From Pseudomonas sp. PH1b (lineage in GTDB: Bacteria > Pseudomonadota > Gammaproteobacteria > Pseudomonadales > Pseudomonadaceae): DNA of 64,000 nt. Location: positions 310,001 to 374,000 of the forward strand of contig NZ_AYMU01000011.1 of NCBI RefSeq assembly GCF_000633395.1. Reading direction: 5' to 3'. The notes beneath the pieces were generated by a model. It saw nothing but the letters and a program-made list of their open reading frames with translations, was not told the origin of the DNA and did not search any database. The translations under genes were made by a program, and so were the position numbers. This document shows, in pieces, positions 1 to 8,176 of the stretch (its first letter is position 1; each line of letters begins with the position of its first letter).

Positions 1-23
1 CGTAAAGGCCACAACTAGTTACT

Positions 24-50
24 GGCCCAGCCATGTGCCGGGCCTTCTAT
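24..50 (+). terminator. Possible hairpin upstream of the phage holin
   Basis: An imperfect GC-rich inverted repeat (GGCCCAG ... CCGGGCC, 24-44) is followed by a pyrimidine-rich stretch. It may end the transcript of an upstream phage gene outside the window. The T run is weak, so this is only a suggestion. Confidence 0.3.
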
Positions 51-127
51 CTAGTGATTTTTTATCTTTGGGCTTCGCCCAGATCAGCAATAGTTTTTTC
101 TTTGTTTATGCCCATGGAGTCGAGCGC

Positions 128-457
128 ATGGAGTTTCTGTACCGCCTGCTCGACAGGCTTGATACCTGGGTTACCCCGGGATTGGTTGGCGCGTTCGCCG
201 CGAGCTGGTGGCGCCGTGACGACCTGGTGGACCGAAAGCCCTGGGCCGTTTTTATTATCTCGGGTGCGGTTTGCGTCCATCACCTGACCGGATTGGTAAG
301 CGCTTACCTGGGAGTGGTCGAGCCCCGCAGAGTTGCTGGTATCGGTTTTCTGCTCGGTACCTTCGGCGGATCATTGATCGCGGCCATCACCCGGGTAATC
401 AAAGCTGCTGATCTTTGGGTGTTCATTCGTTCGAAGTTCGGGGGAGGTGGCACATGA
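128..457 (+). CDS. Phage holin-like membrane protein
   Basis: The 109-residue protein starting MEFLYRLLDR has a short amphipathic N-terminus, a hydrophobic stretch around residues 15-25, and two clear membrane segments at about 38-60 and 66-86. It ends in a basic, Gly-rich tail (KFGGGGT). Size and topology match small holins of Pseudomonas prophages, which permeabilise the inner membrane at lysis. An in-frame upstream ATG at 35 would add 31 residues that look non-conserved, so the ATG at 128 is preferred. The stop overlaps the next start (ATGA at 454-457), which is the usual phage cassette packing. The frame looks intact, although the genes around it are decayed. Confidence 0.65.
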   Translation: MEFLYRLLDRLDTWVTPGLVGAFAASWWRRDDLVDRKPWAVFIISGAVCVHHLTGLVSAYLGVVEPRRVAGIGFLLGTFGGSLIAAITRVIKAADLWVFIRSKFGGGGT

Positions 458-588
458 TCCTGGAGCACGTTGCAACCTGGTCGGCTGGCCTGATCGCGCT
501 ATGGGCGACTTGGTGCTGCTTGAGCGGGAAGGTCCGCGACGGGGTGCTGGGGTAGTTGATCTACGCGACTATCGCGCTGAGCGGCTAG
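454..588 (+). pseudogene. Small phage membrane-associated gene cut by an in-frame stop
   Basis: A frame starting at the ATGA overlap with the holin encodes 33 residues (MILEHVATWSAG ... GKVRDGVLG) and then hits TAG at 553-555. The same frame continues after that stop with LIYATIALSG before a second TAG at 586-588. Ten residues of hydrophobic, protein-like sequence beyond the stop suggest a sense codon, plausibly AAG, mutated to TAG. The gene is broken again by the junction with the next fragment near 589. I recognise this as a typical small companion of phage holins, but I cannot assign a function. Confidence 0.45.
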
Positions 589-589
589 T

Positions 590-763
590 CGCAACATCAT
601 CCTCAAAGCCCGACAACTGGGCTTCACCACGTTGGCCTGCATCGTCCAGATGGATGCTGCCCTGAATGATGCTAAGCGCCTGTTTCGGGAGGCGGTCAAT
701 TACGCCTACGACAACCTACCGAAAGAGATCCGCGCCGCTAACCCTGCGCGCAACAATGCCTGA
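590..763 (+). pseudogene. Terminase large-subunit remnant
   Basis: One frame reads RNIILKARQLGFTT, the ATPase-domain neighbourhood typical of phage terminase large subunits, then LACIVQMDAALNDAKRLFREAV and YDNLPKEIRAANPA. In intact terminases a longer stretch separates the QLGFTT region from the DAKxxF...YDNLP part. An internal deletion of roughly 20-25 codons is therefore inferred. There is no start codon, no catalytic C-terminal nuclease domain, and the frame ends at TGA 761-763. The last codons overlap, antisense, the end of the integrase remnant. This is a decayed prophage gene. Confidence 0.6.
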
Positions 764-970
764 ACGTTTCCGGTCCGCAATTTGCTTTACGGGTGAGACC
801 TTCTTATCTTTGCTGTTACGGATGTACTGCTCTGTCATTACTACGGTGGTATGCCCAAGTTGATCTTTGGTCTGCATGATCTCGCCGCTCGATTTCGCTT
901 TGTCTGCAGCTGCCTTGGCGCGTAAGTCATGCATCTGGAAGCCGGACTTTTCAAATTCCCTTTCTGGTCA
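716..970 (-). pseudogene. Phage tyrosine integrase, C-terminal remnant
   Basis: On the minus strand a frame bounded upstream by TGA at 968-970 encodes FEKSGFQMHDLRAKAAADK, then QLGHTTVVMTEQYIRNSK and KKVSPVK. This is the end of a tyrosine recombinase catalytic domain: the HxxR box (HDLR), the LGH motif, and the nucleophile Tyr in TEQYIR. The core-binding domain and the first catalytic Arg are missing, so it cannot be active. Its presence next to holin and terminase fragments marks this stretch as a prophage end. The last residues after KKVSPVK may be read-through into unrelated DNA. Confidence 0.65.
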
Positions 971-1307
971 TATCAAACCTTCTGCGCAACATCACCTTTG
1001 CCGTCGCTGTGCCACCTTCTGCAAAGGCCAGCCGTGTCGAGGGGGGCTTTGTGTTCGGGCTTCTGGGCCTTAATTCGATCAATCCTCTACAAGACCACTT
1101 CTCTCTATGGCGCGCGCGACGCGCAAGAGGTTGCTGGGAGCCCCATGTGCCTAGGCTGAACGTACAGGATTTTTTGCTGAATGAAGGCTGTCGCCAGGGC
1201 GCAGAATCAAGTTTCTTAGCGATTGGTAGAGTTGTTGGGCGCGCAGCCTTGTCAGTAAAGTTGCACTACGTTCGCTAACCGCTATAGACAGTATGTGAGC
1301 ACCGCCC
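971..1307. other. Intergenic stretch, no gene recognised
   Basis: These 337 bases have several stops in every frame I read, no tRNA-like cloverleaf and no insertion-sequence ends. The region lies between the integrase remnant and a gene of unknown function and probably holds further degraded phage or junction DNA. I could not identify an attachment-site duplication. Confidence 0.5.
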
Positions 1308-1640
1308 ATGGCTCAACCGGATCACCTCGCCAACTACGTCAGCGCTATATTGGGCTTGTCATCGCTTCACTCCGCGCATCTTCAGAGTGCGAATCAGGAA
1401 TCCTGGTCTGATCAGGGTTTTATCGTCACTGCGGAGGAGAAGATCTACGCCTTCGATGACGGCGCACTCATTAAACGGCTGGCGGAACAGGACAGTTTCC
1501 CCAGCGATGCGCTCTGCGCTGAATGTTGGATCAGTTATGAAGTGCTTCGTCAGCCACGTCATGCAACGGTAAACCCGACCCACATCAGCTTTACCAATGA
1601 ATGTCGAGAGGCTTATTGGCTTCGGTACTTTTCCTTATAG
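1308..1640 (+). CDS. Hypothetical protein
   Basis: This 110-residue open frame starts MAQPDHLANYVSAI and ends in an aromatic tail (REAYWLRYFSL). It has no signal peptide, no membrane segment and no motif I recognise; two cysteines lie about two-thirds along (ALCAECW). There is no strong ribosome-binding site before the ATG. Codon use is plausible but less GC3-rich than the core genes downstream, as expected next to a prophage scar. It could be an accessory gene of phage origin or a chance frame. Confidence 0.4.
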   Translation: MAQPDHLANYVSAILGLSSLHSAHLQSANQESWSDQGFIVTAEEKIYAFDDGALIKRLAEQDSFPSDALCAECWISYEVLRQPRHATVNPTHISFTNECREAYWLRYFSL

Positions 1641-2070
1641 GCGCCACTTCGTAGCGTCATAGCGCTCCAGTGCGACTGCGGGTACAAAAGTTTCATATTG
1701 TTCAAGTCCGGCCAGGTCAGTGGCACCCTTTGTTGACGTATCTATTGATCCTGATGAATCGAGTCTTGAAGCTATCAAGGCACACAGGAGCGCAGGTTTC
1801 ACAGTTGTTGGTGATTCACTCGAAACCCCAGGCGCACTTGAAGTGTTTGAGACTGTGTTAACGGTTAAAAATCTCTGATGAGGGTGTTAGCCAGCGTGAT
1901 GCCCGTCCTGTCTTTGGCTCGGGTTCTCATTGTGATGATCTGCCTCCGATTCCCCGCCAGCTCTAGCAACTTCGCCGCCTGGTTTTCCTTCGCCCCATGG
2001 GGCACTTGGTCGCCTGATGGTTTTAGATTTAAAGTCGGCCTCAGGGTCGATCGGATTTTTGAGGTGGGAT
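1641..2070. other. Gene-poor stretch upstream of the MerR gene
   Basis: No gene is clearly supported. A frame without a convincing start (open from about 1657; GTG at 1720, stop 1876-1878) reads VDVSIDPDESSLEAIKAHRSAG and then FTVVGDSLETPG, which looks protein-like and may be a small gene or a remnant. The rest, up to the ribosome-binding site of the MerR gene (GAGGTGGG just before 2071), shows nothing identifiable. Confidence 0.4.
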
Positions 2071-2559
2071 ATGAAAATAGGCGAACTGGCGAAGATCAGC
2101 GGCTTGGCGCCTTCACGCATTCGCTTTTACGAAGCGAGTGGCCTGATAAAAACCGTCGAGCGCAAAGCCAATGGCTATCGGAATTATGCGGCTGACACCG
2201 AGTGGGTTCTGAAGATCATCGTCGATGCGCAGGCTGCGGGTTTTTCGTTGGAAGAAATCCGGCAACTGATGCCGATGAATGCAGGTGGCTGGCAGCACGA
2301 ACAGTTGCTCAGTGGCCTCAAGCAAAAGGTCGAGGAAATCGAAGTCCTTCAGCAACGGCTGGCCGAGAACAAAGCCCAACTGCTGCTGGTCATCAAGGGT
2401 GTCGAGGCCAAGCCCGAGGGCATGGCGTGTGCGGACAATGCGCAGTTGCTGATCAATCGCCTGCGTGATGAAGGCCGGGCGACAACGACAAGCCGCCCTG
2501 CCACAGCGTCCTCCAGAGCTCATAAACCCGTCAGGCTTCCCGGCGACCGACAGGCGTAA
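2071..2559 (+). CDS. MerR-family transcriptional regulator
   Basis: The protein (162 residues from the ATG at 2071, which follows GAGGTGGG) opens with the MerR winged-helix signature: MKIGELAKISGLAPSRIRFY, then a Tyr-rich wing (GYRNYAADT), and a long dimerisation helix at about 80-120. The C-terminal tail is Ser/Thr/Arg-rich and has no metal-binding Cys cluster, so an organic or redox effector is more likely than a metal. MerR proteins activate promoters whose -35 and -10 boxes are 19 bp apart by twisting the DNA. Two such promoters lie just downstream, before the reductase at 3095 and the Old Yellow Enzyme at 4263, and are its probable targets. The C-terminal extension after RLRDEGR is unusual and may reflect a late frameshift. 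Confidence 0.85.
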   Translation: MKIGELAKISGLAPSRIRFYEASGLIKTVERKANGYRNYAADTEWVLKIIVDAQAAGFSLEEIRQLMPMNAGGWQHEQLLSGLKQKVEEIEVLQQRLAENKAQLLLVIKGVEAKPEGMACADNAQLLINRLRDEGRATTTSRPATASSRAHKPVRLPGDRQA

Positions 2560-3094
2560 GAACGTTAAGGCCCCTGACTCTTCATGGCCGGGAACGGCTC
2601 TTCTCGGCAGGAAAACCCAGCGATGGCTCTACCCGTGATGATCGACAGGCCTTGGGGCGCCTTCAGATAAAAAGGACGGGCATTGCAGATGTTCAGAGGC
2701 CGCGTTGTGCATGTGCAGCCAACCGAGCACAGGCTCATCCAGAGGCGCGGTGTGGCCCGAGCCGGCGAGTACTTGCTGAGTCACAGGTTCCTGGTATCGG
2801 TGCGTGGGCAGCAGTTGGCGTGATTGGCCAAGGTGGCTGCGATAATCAGAAAGCCCCCGCTATCAATTCCAGTGCATCAGAAACTGAGGCCTTCGGCCGT
2901 ATCGGGCTCCACCTGCGACGTCGCTGCGCGCAAGCTCACTTGCAACCTCGTTTCAAGATCAATTCCCGCCGCTGAACAATATCCGCCGCTAGCTGCATAC
3001 TGGTGCTTGACCTTCAACCTGGCTGCAACGCTAGGGTCTGACGCTGATTGGGCTGGGCAGTAACGCAGGTCATCAATCCAGTCAGGAGCAGTGC
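2560..3094. other. 535-bp gap with a possible decayed minus-strand coding remnant
   Basis: No intact gene is supported. On the minus strand, a frame from about 2860 down to a TAG at 2629-2631 reads protein-like text (for example LDEPVLGWLHMHNAASEHLQ and FLSEGAPRPVDHH) but has no start codon and is closed upstream by a stop. It may be what is left of a lost gene. The last 90 bases carry the promoter of the next gene, annotated separately. Confidence 0.35.
3007..3037 (+). promoter_or_regulatory. MerR-type promoter upstream of the reductase gene
   Basis: A -35 box TTGACC (3007-3012) and a -10-like TAGGGT (3032-3037) are separated by exactly 19 bp. That over-long spacer is characteristic of MerR-activated promoters. 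The left flank ACCTTCAA resembles half of the operator upstream of 4263, but the right half is poorly conserved. It lies 58 bp before the start codon at 3095. Confidence 0.5.
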
Positions 3095-4174
3095 ATGAGC
3101 CAGCAAGACAATCTGGAGACGCAGATGAAATGGATGATCTATGGCGCCAATGGCTACACGGGCGAGTTGATCGCTCGCGCTGCTGCACAGCGTGGCCTCA
3201 AGCCTGTGCTGGCGGGACGCAACCGCGACAGAGTCGAGGCTCTGGCCCGGGAGCTGGGTCTTGAAGCCCGGGTGTTCGGATTAGATGAAGAAGCGCGATT
3301 GCTTGCCCAGATCAAGGGTTATGGCCTGGTTCTGCATTGCGCAGGGCCGTTCTCGGCAACCGCGGCTCCGATGATGGAAGCCTGTTTGGGTGTCAATGCG
3401 CACTATCTGGACATCACGGGTGAAATCGCCGTATTCGAACACGCCCAGTCCCTGAATGAGCGGGCGCGCGCAGCCAACGTGGTCATTTGTCCCGGCGTCG
3501 GCTTCGATGTCGTGCCAACCGATTGTGTCGCTGCTGCGCTGCAAAGCGCACTGCCGGATGCAACGCATCTCGCCTTGGGATTCGATTCGCGCTCGAGCTT
3601 TTCACCCGGTACAGCCAAGACCTCGATCGAAGGCATGGCGCAGGGCGGCAAGGTGCGTCGCGACGGGAGAATCGTGTCGGTTCCGCTGGCTTATCGGGTA
3701 CGTCGCATCGACTTTGGTGCCGGAGAAAAGCTGGCCATGACCATCCCTTGGGGGGATGTTTCGACGGCCTATCACACCACCGGTATTCCCAACATCGAGG
3801 TGTTCATGCCGGGCTCCACCGGCATGATTCGCGGCGCCAGGTTCGCCAATCTGATGCGTCCGCTATTGGGTATGTCGTTCGTGCAGAGGCTGCTCAAGGC
3901 CTGCATCGGCAAGGCTGTGATCGGTCCGGACGACGCCACGCGTGCAGACCAAGGCACTTATGTGTGGGGGGAGGTACGCAACGCGCAGGGCGACTGCAAG
4001 GTTGCACGGGTGCAGACCGCGAATGTCTACAGCTTGACGGTCGATGCTGCATTGGCCGTGGTCGGCTACTTGTTACAGGCCCCGTCTGCTGGCGGTACCT
4101 ACACGCCTGCGCGGCTGCTGGGAGCGGATCTGCTGATGCAGTTGCCCGGATCCGGGGCCTTGAATATCGAATGA
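3095..4174 (+). CDS. Saccharopine dehydrogenase-like NAD(P)-binding reductase
   Basis: The 359-residue protein has an N-terminal Rossmann fold with the glycine motif in MIYGANGYTGELIAR (about residues 14-28) and an AGRNRDR turn after the second strand. This is the pattern of the saccharopine dehydrogenase / trans-acting enoyl reductase family. Members use NAD(P)H on diverse substrates, and the sequence does not reveal which one here. The start MSQQDN follows AGGAG; an internal Met at 11 (MKWMIYG) is an alternative. It lies downstream of the MerR gene and about 90 bp before the Old Yellow Enzyme gene, suggesting a shared response to a reactive organic compound. This functional link is inferred. 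Confidence 0.8.
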   Translation: MSQQDNLETQMKWMIYGANGYTGELIARAAAQRGLKPVLAGRNRDRVEALARELGLEARVFGLDEEARLLAQIKGYGLVLHCAGPFSATAAPMMEACLGVNAHYLDITGEIAVFEHAQSLNERARAANVVICPGVGFDVVPTDCVAAALQSALPDATHLALGFDSRSSFSPGTAKTSIEGMAQGGKVRRDGRIVSVPLAYRVRRIDFGAGEKLAMTIPWGDVSTAYHTTGIPNIEVFMPGSTGMIRGARFANLMRPLLGMSFVQRLLKACIGKAVIGPDDATRADQGTYVWGEVRNAQGDCKVARVQTANVYSLTVDAALAVVGYLLQAPSAGGTYTPARLLGADLLMQLPGSGALNIE

Positions 4175-4204
4175 GCATTCTTGAGGCCGGGTAGAAAAAG
4201 ACGC

Positions 4205-4235
4205 TTGACCTTAAAGTTCACTTAAATCTTAAGGT
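4205..4235 (+). promoter_or_regulatory. MerR-type operator/promoter of the Old Yellow Enzyme gene
   Basis: TTGACC (4205-4210) and TAAGGT (4230-4235) are separated by 19 bp, and the spacer is a dyad (CCTTAA at 4209-4214 against TTAAGG at 4229-4234). Over-long spacing plus a palindrome between the boxes is the classic arrangement for MerR, SoxR or CueR-type activators. The MerR gene at 2071 is the obvious candidate regulator. Confidence 0.75.
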
Positions 4236-4262
4236 GAGCCCATCTCAATCGAGGGCTACCCC

Positions 4263-5495
4263 ATGAATGTGTTCGATGCTCTGCTGCTCCCCAACGGTTC
4301 GACGATCAAGAACCGCATCGCCAAGGCCGCCATGGAAGAGAACATGGCTGATGCCGACCAGGCACCGTCCGAAGAGCTGATGCGCCTGTATCAAGCCTGG
4401 GCCGACGGTGGCGCGGGCTTGATCATCACCGGCAACGTGATGGTCGACGGCCGTGCCATGACCGGGCCGGGCGGGGTGGTGCTGGAGGATGAGCGGCAGT
4501 TGGACAAGTTCAAGCGCTGGGCGCAGATCGGCCGCTCCGCTGGCGCGCAGTTCTGGCTGCAGATCAACCACCCGGGCCGTCAGATGCAGGCCAACCTTGG
4601 GCAACAGACCTGGGCTCCATCAGCCATACCGCTGGACTTGGGCAAGATGTCCAAGCGTTTTGCCACGCCTCACGCGATGACGCCTGATGTCATTGAAGAG
4701 GTTATCCAGCGTTTTGCGCGCTCCGCACGCCTTGGCGAACAAGCCGGATTCACCGGTGTGGAAATTCACGCTGCCCATGGCTATTTACTGAGCCAGTTTC
4801 TCTCGCCACTCACCAATCAAAGAACCGACGAATGGGGCGGTTCCCTGGAAAACCGTGCGCGGTTGTTGCTGGAAGTCGTCAAGGCAGTAAGGGCTGCGGT
4901 TTCTCCCGGGTTTGCGCTGGCGGTCAAACTGAACTCCGCTGATTTTCAACGAGGGGGATTCACCGCCGATGACGCTCGGAAAGTGGTTGAGCGGCTTGGT
5001 GGCCTGGGTGTGGACCTTGTGGAGTTGTCCGGCGGCAGTTACGAAGTACCCGCCATGCAGGGCGAGGCGCGCGATGGTCGCACCCTGGCTCGCGAGGCCT
5101 ATTTCGTCGAATTTGCCCGAGATATCCGCACGGTCGCCCAAATGCCGATAATGGTCACCGGCGGCATACGTCGCTTTCCGGTCGCTGAAGATGTGGTGCG
5201 CAGTGGTGTGGACATGGTCGGTATCGGAACGGCGCTGGCTATCGATCCCTACCTGCCTCGTGACTGGTTGCAGGGCAAGGACAGCGCTCCGCAACTGCCA
5301 CCGATCACCTGGAAAAACAAGGCCATCGCCGCCTTGGCCAACATGGCGGTGGTGAAGTTTCAACTGCGCAAGCTCAGTCGCGATAAAACGCCGGATCCGC
5401 ATGTGTCACCGTTACGCGCACTGATTCTGCAGCAACTCGAAGCCGCCTGTCGTACCCGTCAGTATCGGCGTTGGGTAGAAAGGCGCTCGATCTAG
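4263..5495 (+). CDS. NADH:flavin oxidoreductase / Old Yellow Enzyme family
   Basis: This 410-residue cytoplasmic flavoenzyme shows the OYE TIM-barrel landmarks: an N-terminal LLPNGSTIKNRIAKAAM, QINHPGRQ, the HAAHGYLLSQFLSP block with the adjacent His/Asn-type substrate site, then RTDEWGGSLENRARLL, and the FMN-phosphate region MVTGGIRR ... VGIGTAL. Such enzymes reduce activated C=C bonds or nitro compounds with NAD(P)H. The last 60 residues have no iron-sulfur cysteine cluster, so it is a short-type OYE rather than a 2,4-dienoyl-CoA reductase. A MerR-type promoter precedes it, suggesting induction by its substrate or another electrophile. Confidence 0.9.
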   Translation: MNVFDALLLPNGSTIKNRIAKAAMEENMADADQAPSEELMRLYQAWADGGAGLIITGNVMVDGRAMTGPGGVVLEDERQLDKFKRWAQIGRSAGAQFWLQINHPGRQMQANLGQQTWAPSAIPLDLGKMSKRFATPHAMTPDVIEEVIQRFARSARLGEQAGFTGVEIHAAHGYLLSQFLSPLTNQRTDEWGGSLENRARLLLEVVKAVRAAVSPGFALAVKLNSADFQRGGFTADDARKVVERLGGLGVDLVELSGGSYEVPAMQGEARDGRTLAREAYFVEFARDIRTVAQMPIMVTGGIRRFPVAEDVVRSGVDMVGIGTALAIDPYLPRDWLQGKDSAPQLPPITWKNKAIAALANMAVVKFQLRKLSRDKTPDPHVSPLRALILQQLEAACRTRQYRRWVERRSI

Positions 5496-5630
5496 GTTGA
5501 TGCTCAGTAAAAGATTGACCGGCCAGGCGCAGGTTGCTCGATTGAGGTGACGTAAACATTTGGCATGACCCTCAAATCAATCGGCAGCTATGTGAAACTG
5601 TTTCAAACCTGCCATGACGATGGGAAAACT

Positions 5631-6407
5631 ATGCAAAGCCTAGGTGTTCTGGGAGTTGGAGAACTCACCGAGAAGGTCGTCAAAGGTCTGCGAAATAGCG
5701 GCTACGCCGGGCAGATAAACCTCTCGCCGCGCAATCAGCAGCGTGCTTTGGCACTGGGCAGTCAATATGGCTGCGAGGTGATGGTTAGCAATCAAGCGGT
5801 GGTTGATCGCTCTGAAGTTCTCATGCTGGGCGTTCGTCCAGATGCCGTGGAGCGATTGTCGGAAGAGGTCGCGATGGGACCTGGCAAGACGCTGATCTCA
5901 TTGGTGGCGGGAATGCAGATCGCTGAACTGTCCAGGTGTTTCCACGGCGCGAGCGTGGTCAGGGTGATGCTCTCCTGCGCTGCTGAAATCAACCGCACCA
6001 CTGTGGTGATATACCCCGCAAATGCTGCGGTTCAACAGTGTCTTTCGGCGCTCGGCACCGTGATTGTCTTGGCGGATGAGAGTGCCTTCGAAACGGCCAC
6101 AGTCGCTGCGTGCATGAACGGTTGGTTCTATTTCTGGCTGCATGAGCTCCAGCAATGGTTTGTCGACCAAGGGTTGCCGGAAGGTCAAGCCAGAAAGCTG
6201 CTACTCAGTAACCTGGAGGACTGCCTATCCAGCGCGAAGCACGACCTGAAAACGCCTCTTGCGAGCATGGGAAGTGCCATCGCCACCCCAGGGACATTCA
6301 CCGCGAAAGGCCTGGAAATGCTTGAAAAGCAGAATTTTAGCGCGCCTTGGACCCATGCCTTCGATGCGGTGCTCAAGGATCTAACCGCGGATTCAAAACA
6401 GCGCTGA
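5631..6407 (+). CDS. Pyrroline-5-carboxylate reductase-like protein
   Basis: From MQSLGVLGVGELTEKV the protein has an N-terminal Rossmann fold with the GxGxxx motif of the P5C reductase (ProC) family, a second strand leading into SPRNQQRAL, and the conserved VRPDAVERL and LISLVAGMQI segments. The C-terminal helical part is divergent: the usual ProC signature near the substrate site is only loosely kept. It may therefore be a ProC paralogue with another substrate. An upstream in-frame ATG at 5565 would add 22 residues that look unconserved. The length of 258 residues is close to the family norm of about 270. Confidence 0.75.
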   Translation: MQSLGVLGVGELTEKVVKGLRNSGYAGQINLSPRNQQRALALGSQYGCEVMVSNQAVVDRSEVLMLGVRPDAVERLSEEVAMGPGKTLISLVAGMQIAELSRCFHGASVVRVMLSCAAEINRTTVVIYPANAAVQQCLSALGTVIVLADESAFETATVAACMNGWFYFWLHELQQWFVDQGLPEGQARKLLLSNLEDCLSSAKHDLKTPLASMGSAIATPGTFTAKGLEMLEKQNFSAPWTHAFDAVLKDLTADSKQR

Positions 6408-6877
6408 TGCGATATTTTCCGCCTATCCCATCCACGCTGAATGTCCCGCAGATCCTGGGGGATCATCAGGGCACCAAGGGGGCGTCTCAAGGCGTATCTG
6501 GTCCCGCTTCACCGCGTGTTGCAGGCACGCAGTTCTCTTGAGTGGGGTAGGGATTATGGCAAAGGTCATTAAAAAACCGAGGTTCGTTGTGGGGCTGCCC
6601 ATTGTTGTCAGCGGCGTCGCTAGCGGTAATGCGAGGTTCTGAATCCCGGCAACCATGCTCATGATCATTGGCTGGTCCCAGAGGAATCAGCAGAGAGTGC
6701 TGGAGGGCGGTAAAACCTGTAGGGTCAGGTCGGACTACAAGGCCCTGTTGCTCTGCCATGGGGTATTGTGCTCGAGCTGCATGCAACGATCAGGTTCAGC
6801 TCTGGATCGTGGGGTGATGCATGACAGGTTTGTGGTCTATTGCTTGATGCCCGGCATGGAGCCGGAAAGGAGGAGTG
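6408..6877. other. 470-bp intergenic stretch
   Basis: No supported gene. A 28-codon frame starting at 6556 (MAKVIKKPRFVVGLPI...) is too short and lacks a clear ribosome-binding site. A minus-strand frame across 6423-6668 has no recognisable features. Just before 6878 there is a strong ribosome-binding site (AAAGGAGGAG). Confidence 0.4.
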
Positions 6878-7123
6878 ATGTTTGCGCGGATTATTGTAGG
6901 TGTGTTGATTGGTCTCGCTGCGGGTTTGATCCTTAGCGGAAAACTCTCCCTGGACGAAAAGACCCAGCAGATTGTCCAGTGGTTTGTCGGCGTCGTCGCC
7001 ATAGGTTTCATAGCCTCTTCATTCATGTTTGGTGCGCTATACGGCGTGCTGGCAGTCGCTGAAATTGCCGGTGGCTATTTTGCCTACACCAAGCTGTTCC
7101 AGGCCGGCAGCTCCCAGCAATAG
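6878..7123 (+). CDS. Small inner-membrane protein of unknown function
   Basis: The 81-residue protein starts at the ATG that follows an excellent Shine-Dalgarno (AAAGGAGGAG), one codon after an in-frame GTG. Hydrophobic segments at about 2-19, 33-51 and 50-68 suggest two or three membrane passes, with a small polar loop (SLDEKTQQ) after the first. It has no enzymatic motif. It is a single gene with a 180-bp spacer before the next gene. I recognise no family. Confidence 0.7.
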   Translation: MFARIIVGVLIGLAAGLILSGKLSLDEKTQQIVQWFVGVVAIGFIASSFMFGALYGVLAVAEIAGGYFAYTKLFQAGSSQQ

Positions 7124-7302
7124 ATCATGGCGGCCGGTTGAACGCAGGTGGGCCGAACATGACCACGCATCGGGTTTTCCCGAGCCAGGGCGACCGGCCA
7201 ATGCCCTACATTTTTTCAACAATCAAAAGCTGTTTTCAGGGGCGGGACGAGCGCTAGGATGCGCCTTTCGAGCAGAAGCCCATTGACTTTACGGAGCACG
7301 GC

Positions 7303-7917
7303 ATGCAACAAGGATCGTTACCCCAGTCATCCAGCGGGCTCGTGGCCAGGGAGCTCACCCTGGATGACGAGCGATTGCTGCAGGATTTCTTTGTCGACAA
7401 TCCAGCGTACTTTCACATCGTCCATGGCTGTTCACCGCAGCCGGACCAGGCCCGAAATGAACTCGAGGATGCATTGCCCGAGGGCTGGACCTTCACTCGC
7501 AAGTGGAAGATCGGTTACTTCGATGCCAGCGGCAGGTTGCTGGCCGTGGCCAGTGTCGTCACTGATCTTCTGGCGCTGACGGTCTGGCACATTGGCCTGT
7601 TCATGCTCGCCGCACCGCTCACGGGCACCGGGCTCGCTCATCAGCTCCACCTTGAACTTGAAAACTGGGCGGCCGGTCATGGGGCGCGCTGGCTGCGCCT
7701 GAGCGTGGTGGCCGGTAATGTCCGGGCGCAGCGTTTCTGGCAGGCCTGTGGTTATATCGAAGCGCGTACCCGTGAGGGCATCGAGCTGGGCCAATTGCGC
7801 CATCGAGTCCATATCATGGTCAAACCGCTGTTCCAGGGGACGTTGGCGGACTACCTGGAGTTGATGCCCCGTGACCGGGCCGAGGGTTCGCTGCCCGTCT
7901 TGTCGAAACCTGCCTGA
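7303..7917 (+). CDS. GNAT-family N-acetyltransferase
   Basis: The 204-residue protein has the GNAT order: an N-terminal LTLDDERLLQDFF helix, a central beta region (GRLLAVASVVTDLLAL, WHIGLFMLA), the acetyl-CoA loop in PLTGTGLAHQLHLELENWA (around residues 105-123), and the last conserved strand LRLSVVAGNVRAQRFWQACGY. Such enzymes transfer an acetyl group to an amine; no substrate is suggested by the context. It is transcribed alone between a small membrane protein and an envelope inhibitor gene. Confidence 0.8.
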   Translation: MQQGSLPQSSSGLVARELTLDDERLLQDFFVDNPAYFHIVHGCSPQPDQARNELEDALPEGWTFTRKWKIGYFDASGRLLAVASVVTDLLALTVWHIGLFMLAAPLTGTGLAHQLHLELENWAAGHGARWLRLSVVAGNVRAQRFWQACGYIEARTREGIELGQLRHRVHIMVKPLFQGTLADYLELMPRDRAEGSLPVLSKPA

Positions 7918-8176
7918 GAAGGCTGGATTGCCCCAGGTCGCTACCCTTCCTGGAGTCTGTTGCGCAGTTGATTGGCGAGAGGCAATTGCCGGGCGCGCCG
8001 CCTTCCAGCCGCAGCGAAGCCGGCTGCGGATCTTCTTTGAATCGTTGGACGCGCAGTTTCGGCCAGTGCTGACCCCCTTGGGCCATGCATGCGTCTCGGG
8101 AGCAGGGGGCTGGGCATGAACTAAAGCCAGCCTTGCAAGTCCCAATGGGCATCATTGAACGTCTGGGGAATTCACC

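Noticed and set aside
971..1307. tRNA or attachment site next to the integrase remnant
   Set aside because: I looked for a T-arm and acceptor pairing and for a duplicated core and found neither.
1720..1878. Possible 52-residue gene with a GTG start
   Set aside because: Protein-like text, but no ribosome-binding site and no recognised family; mentioned only in the intergenic entry.
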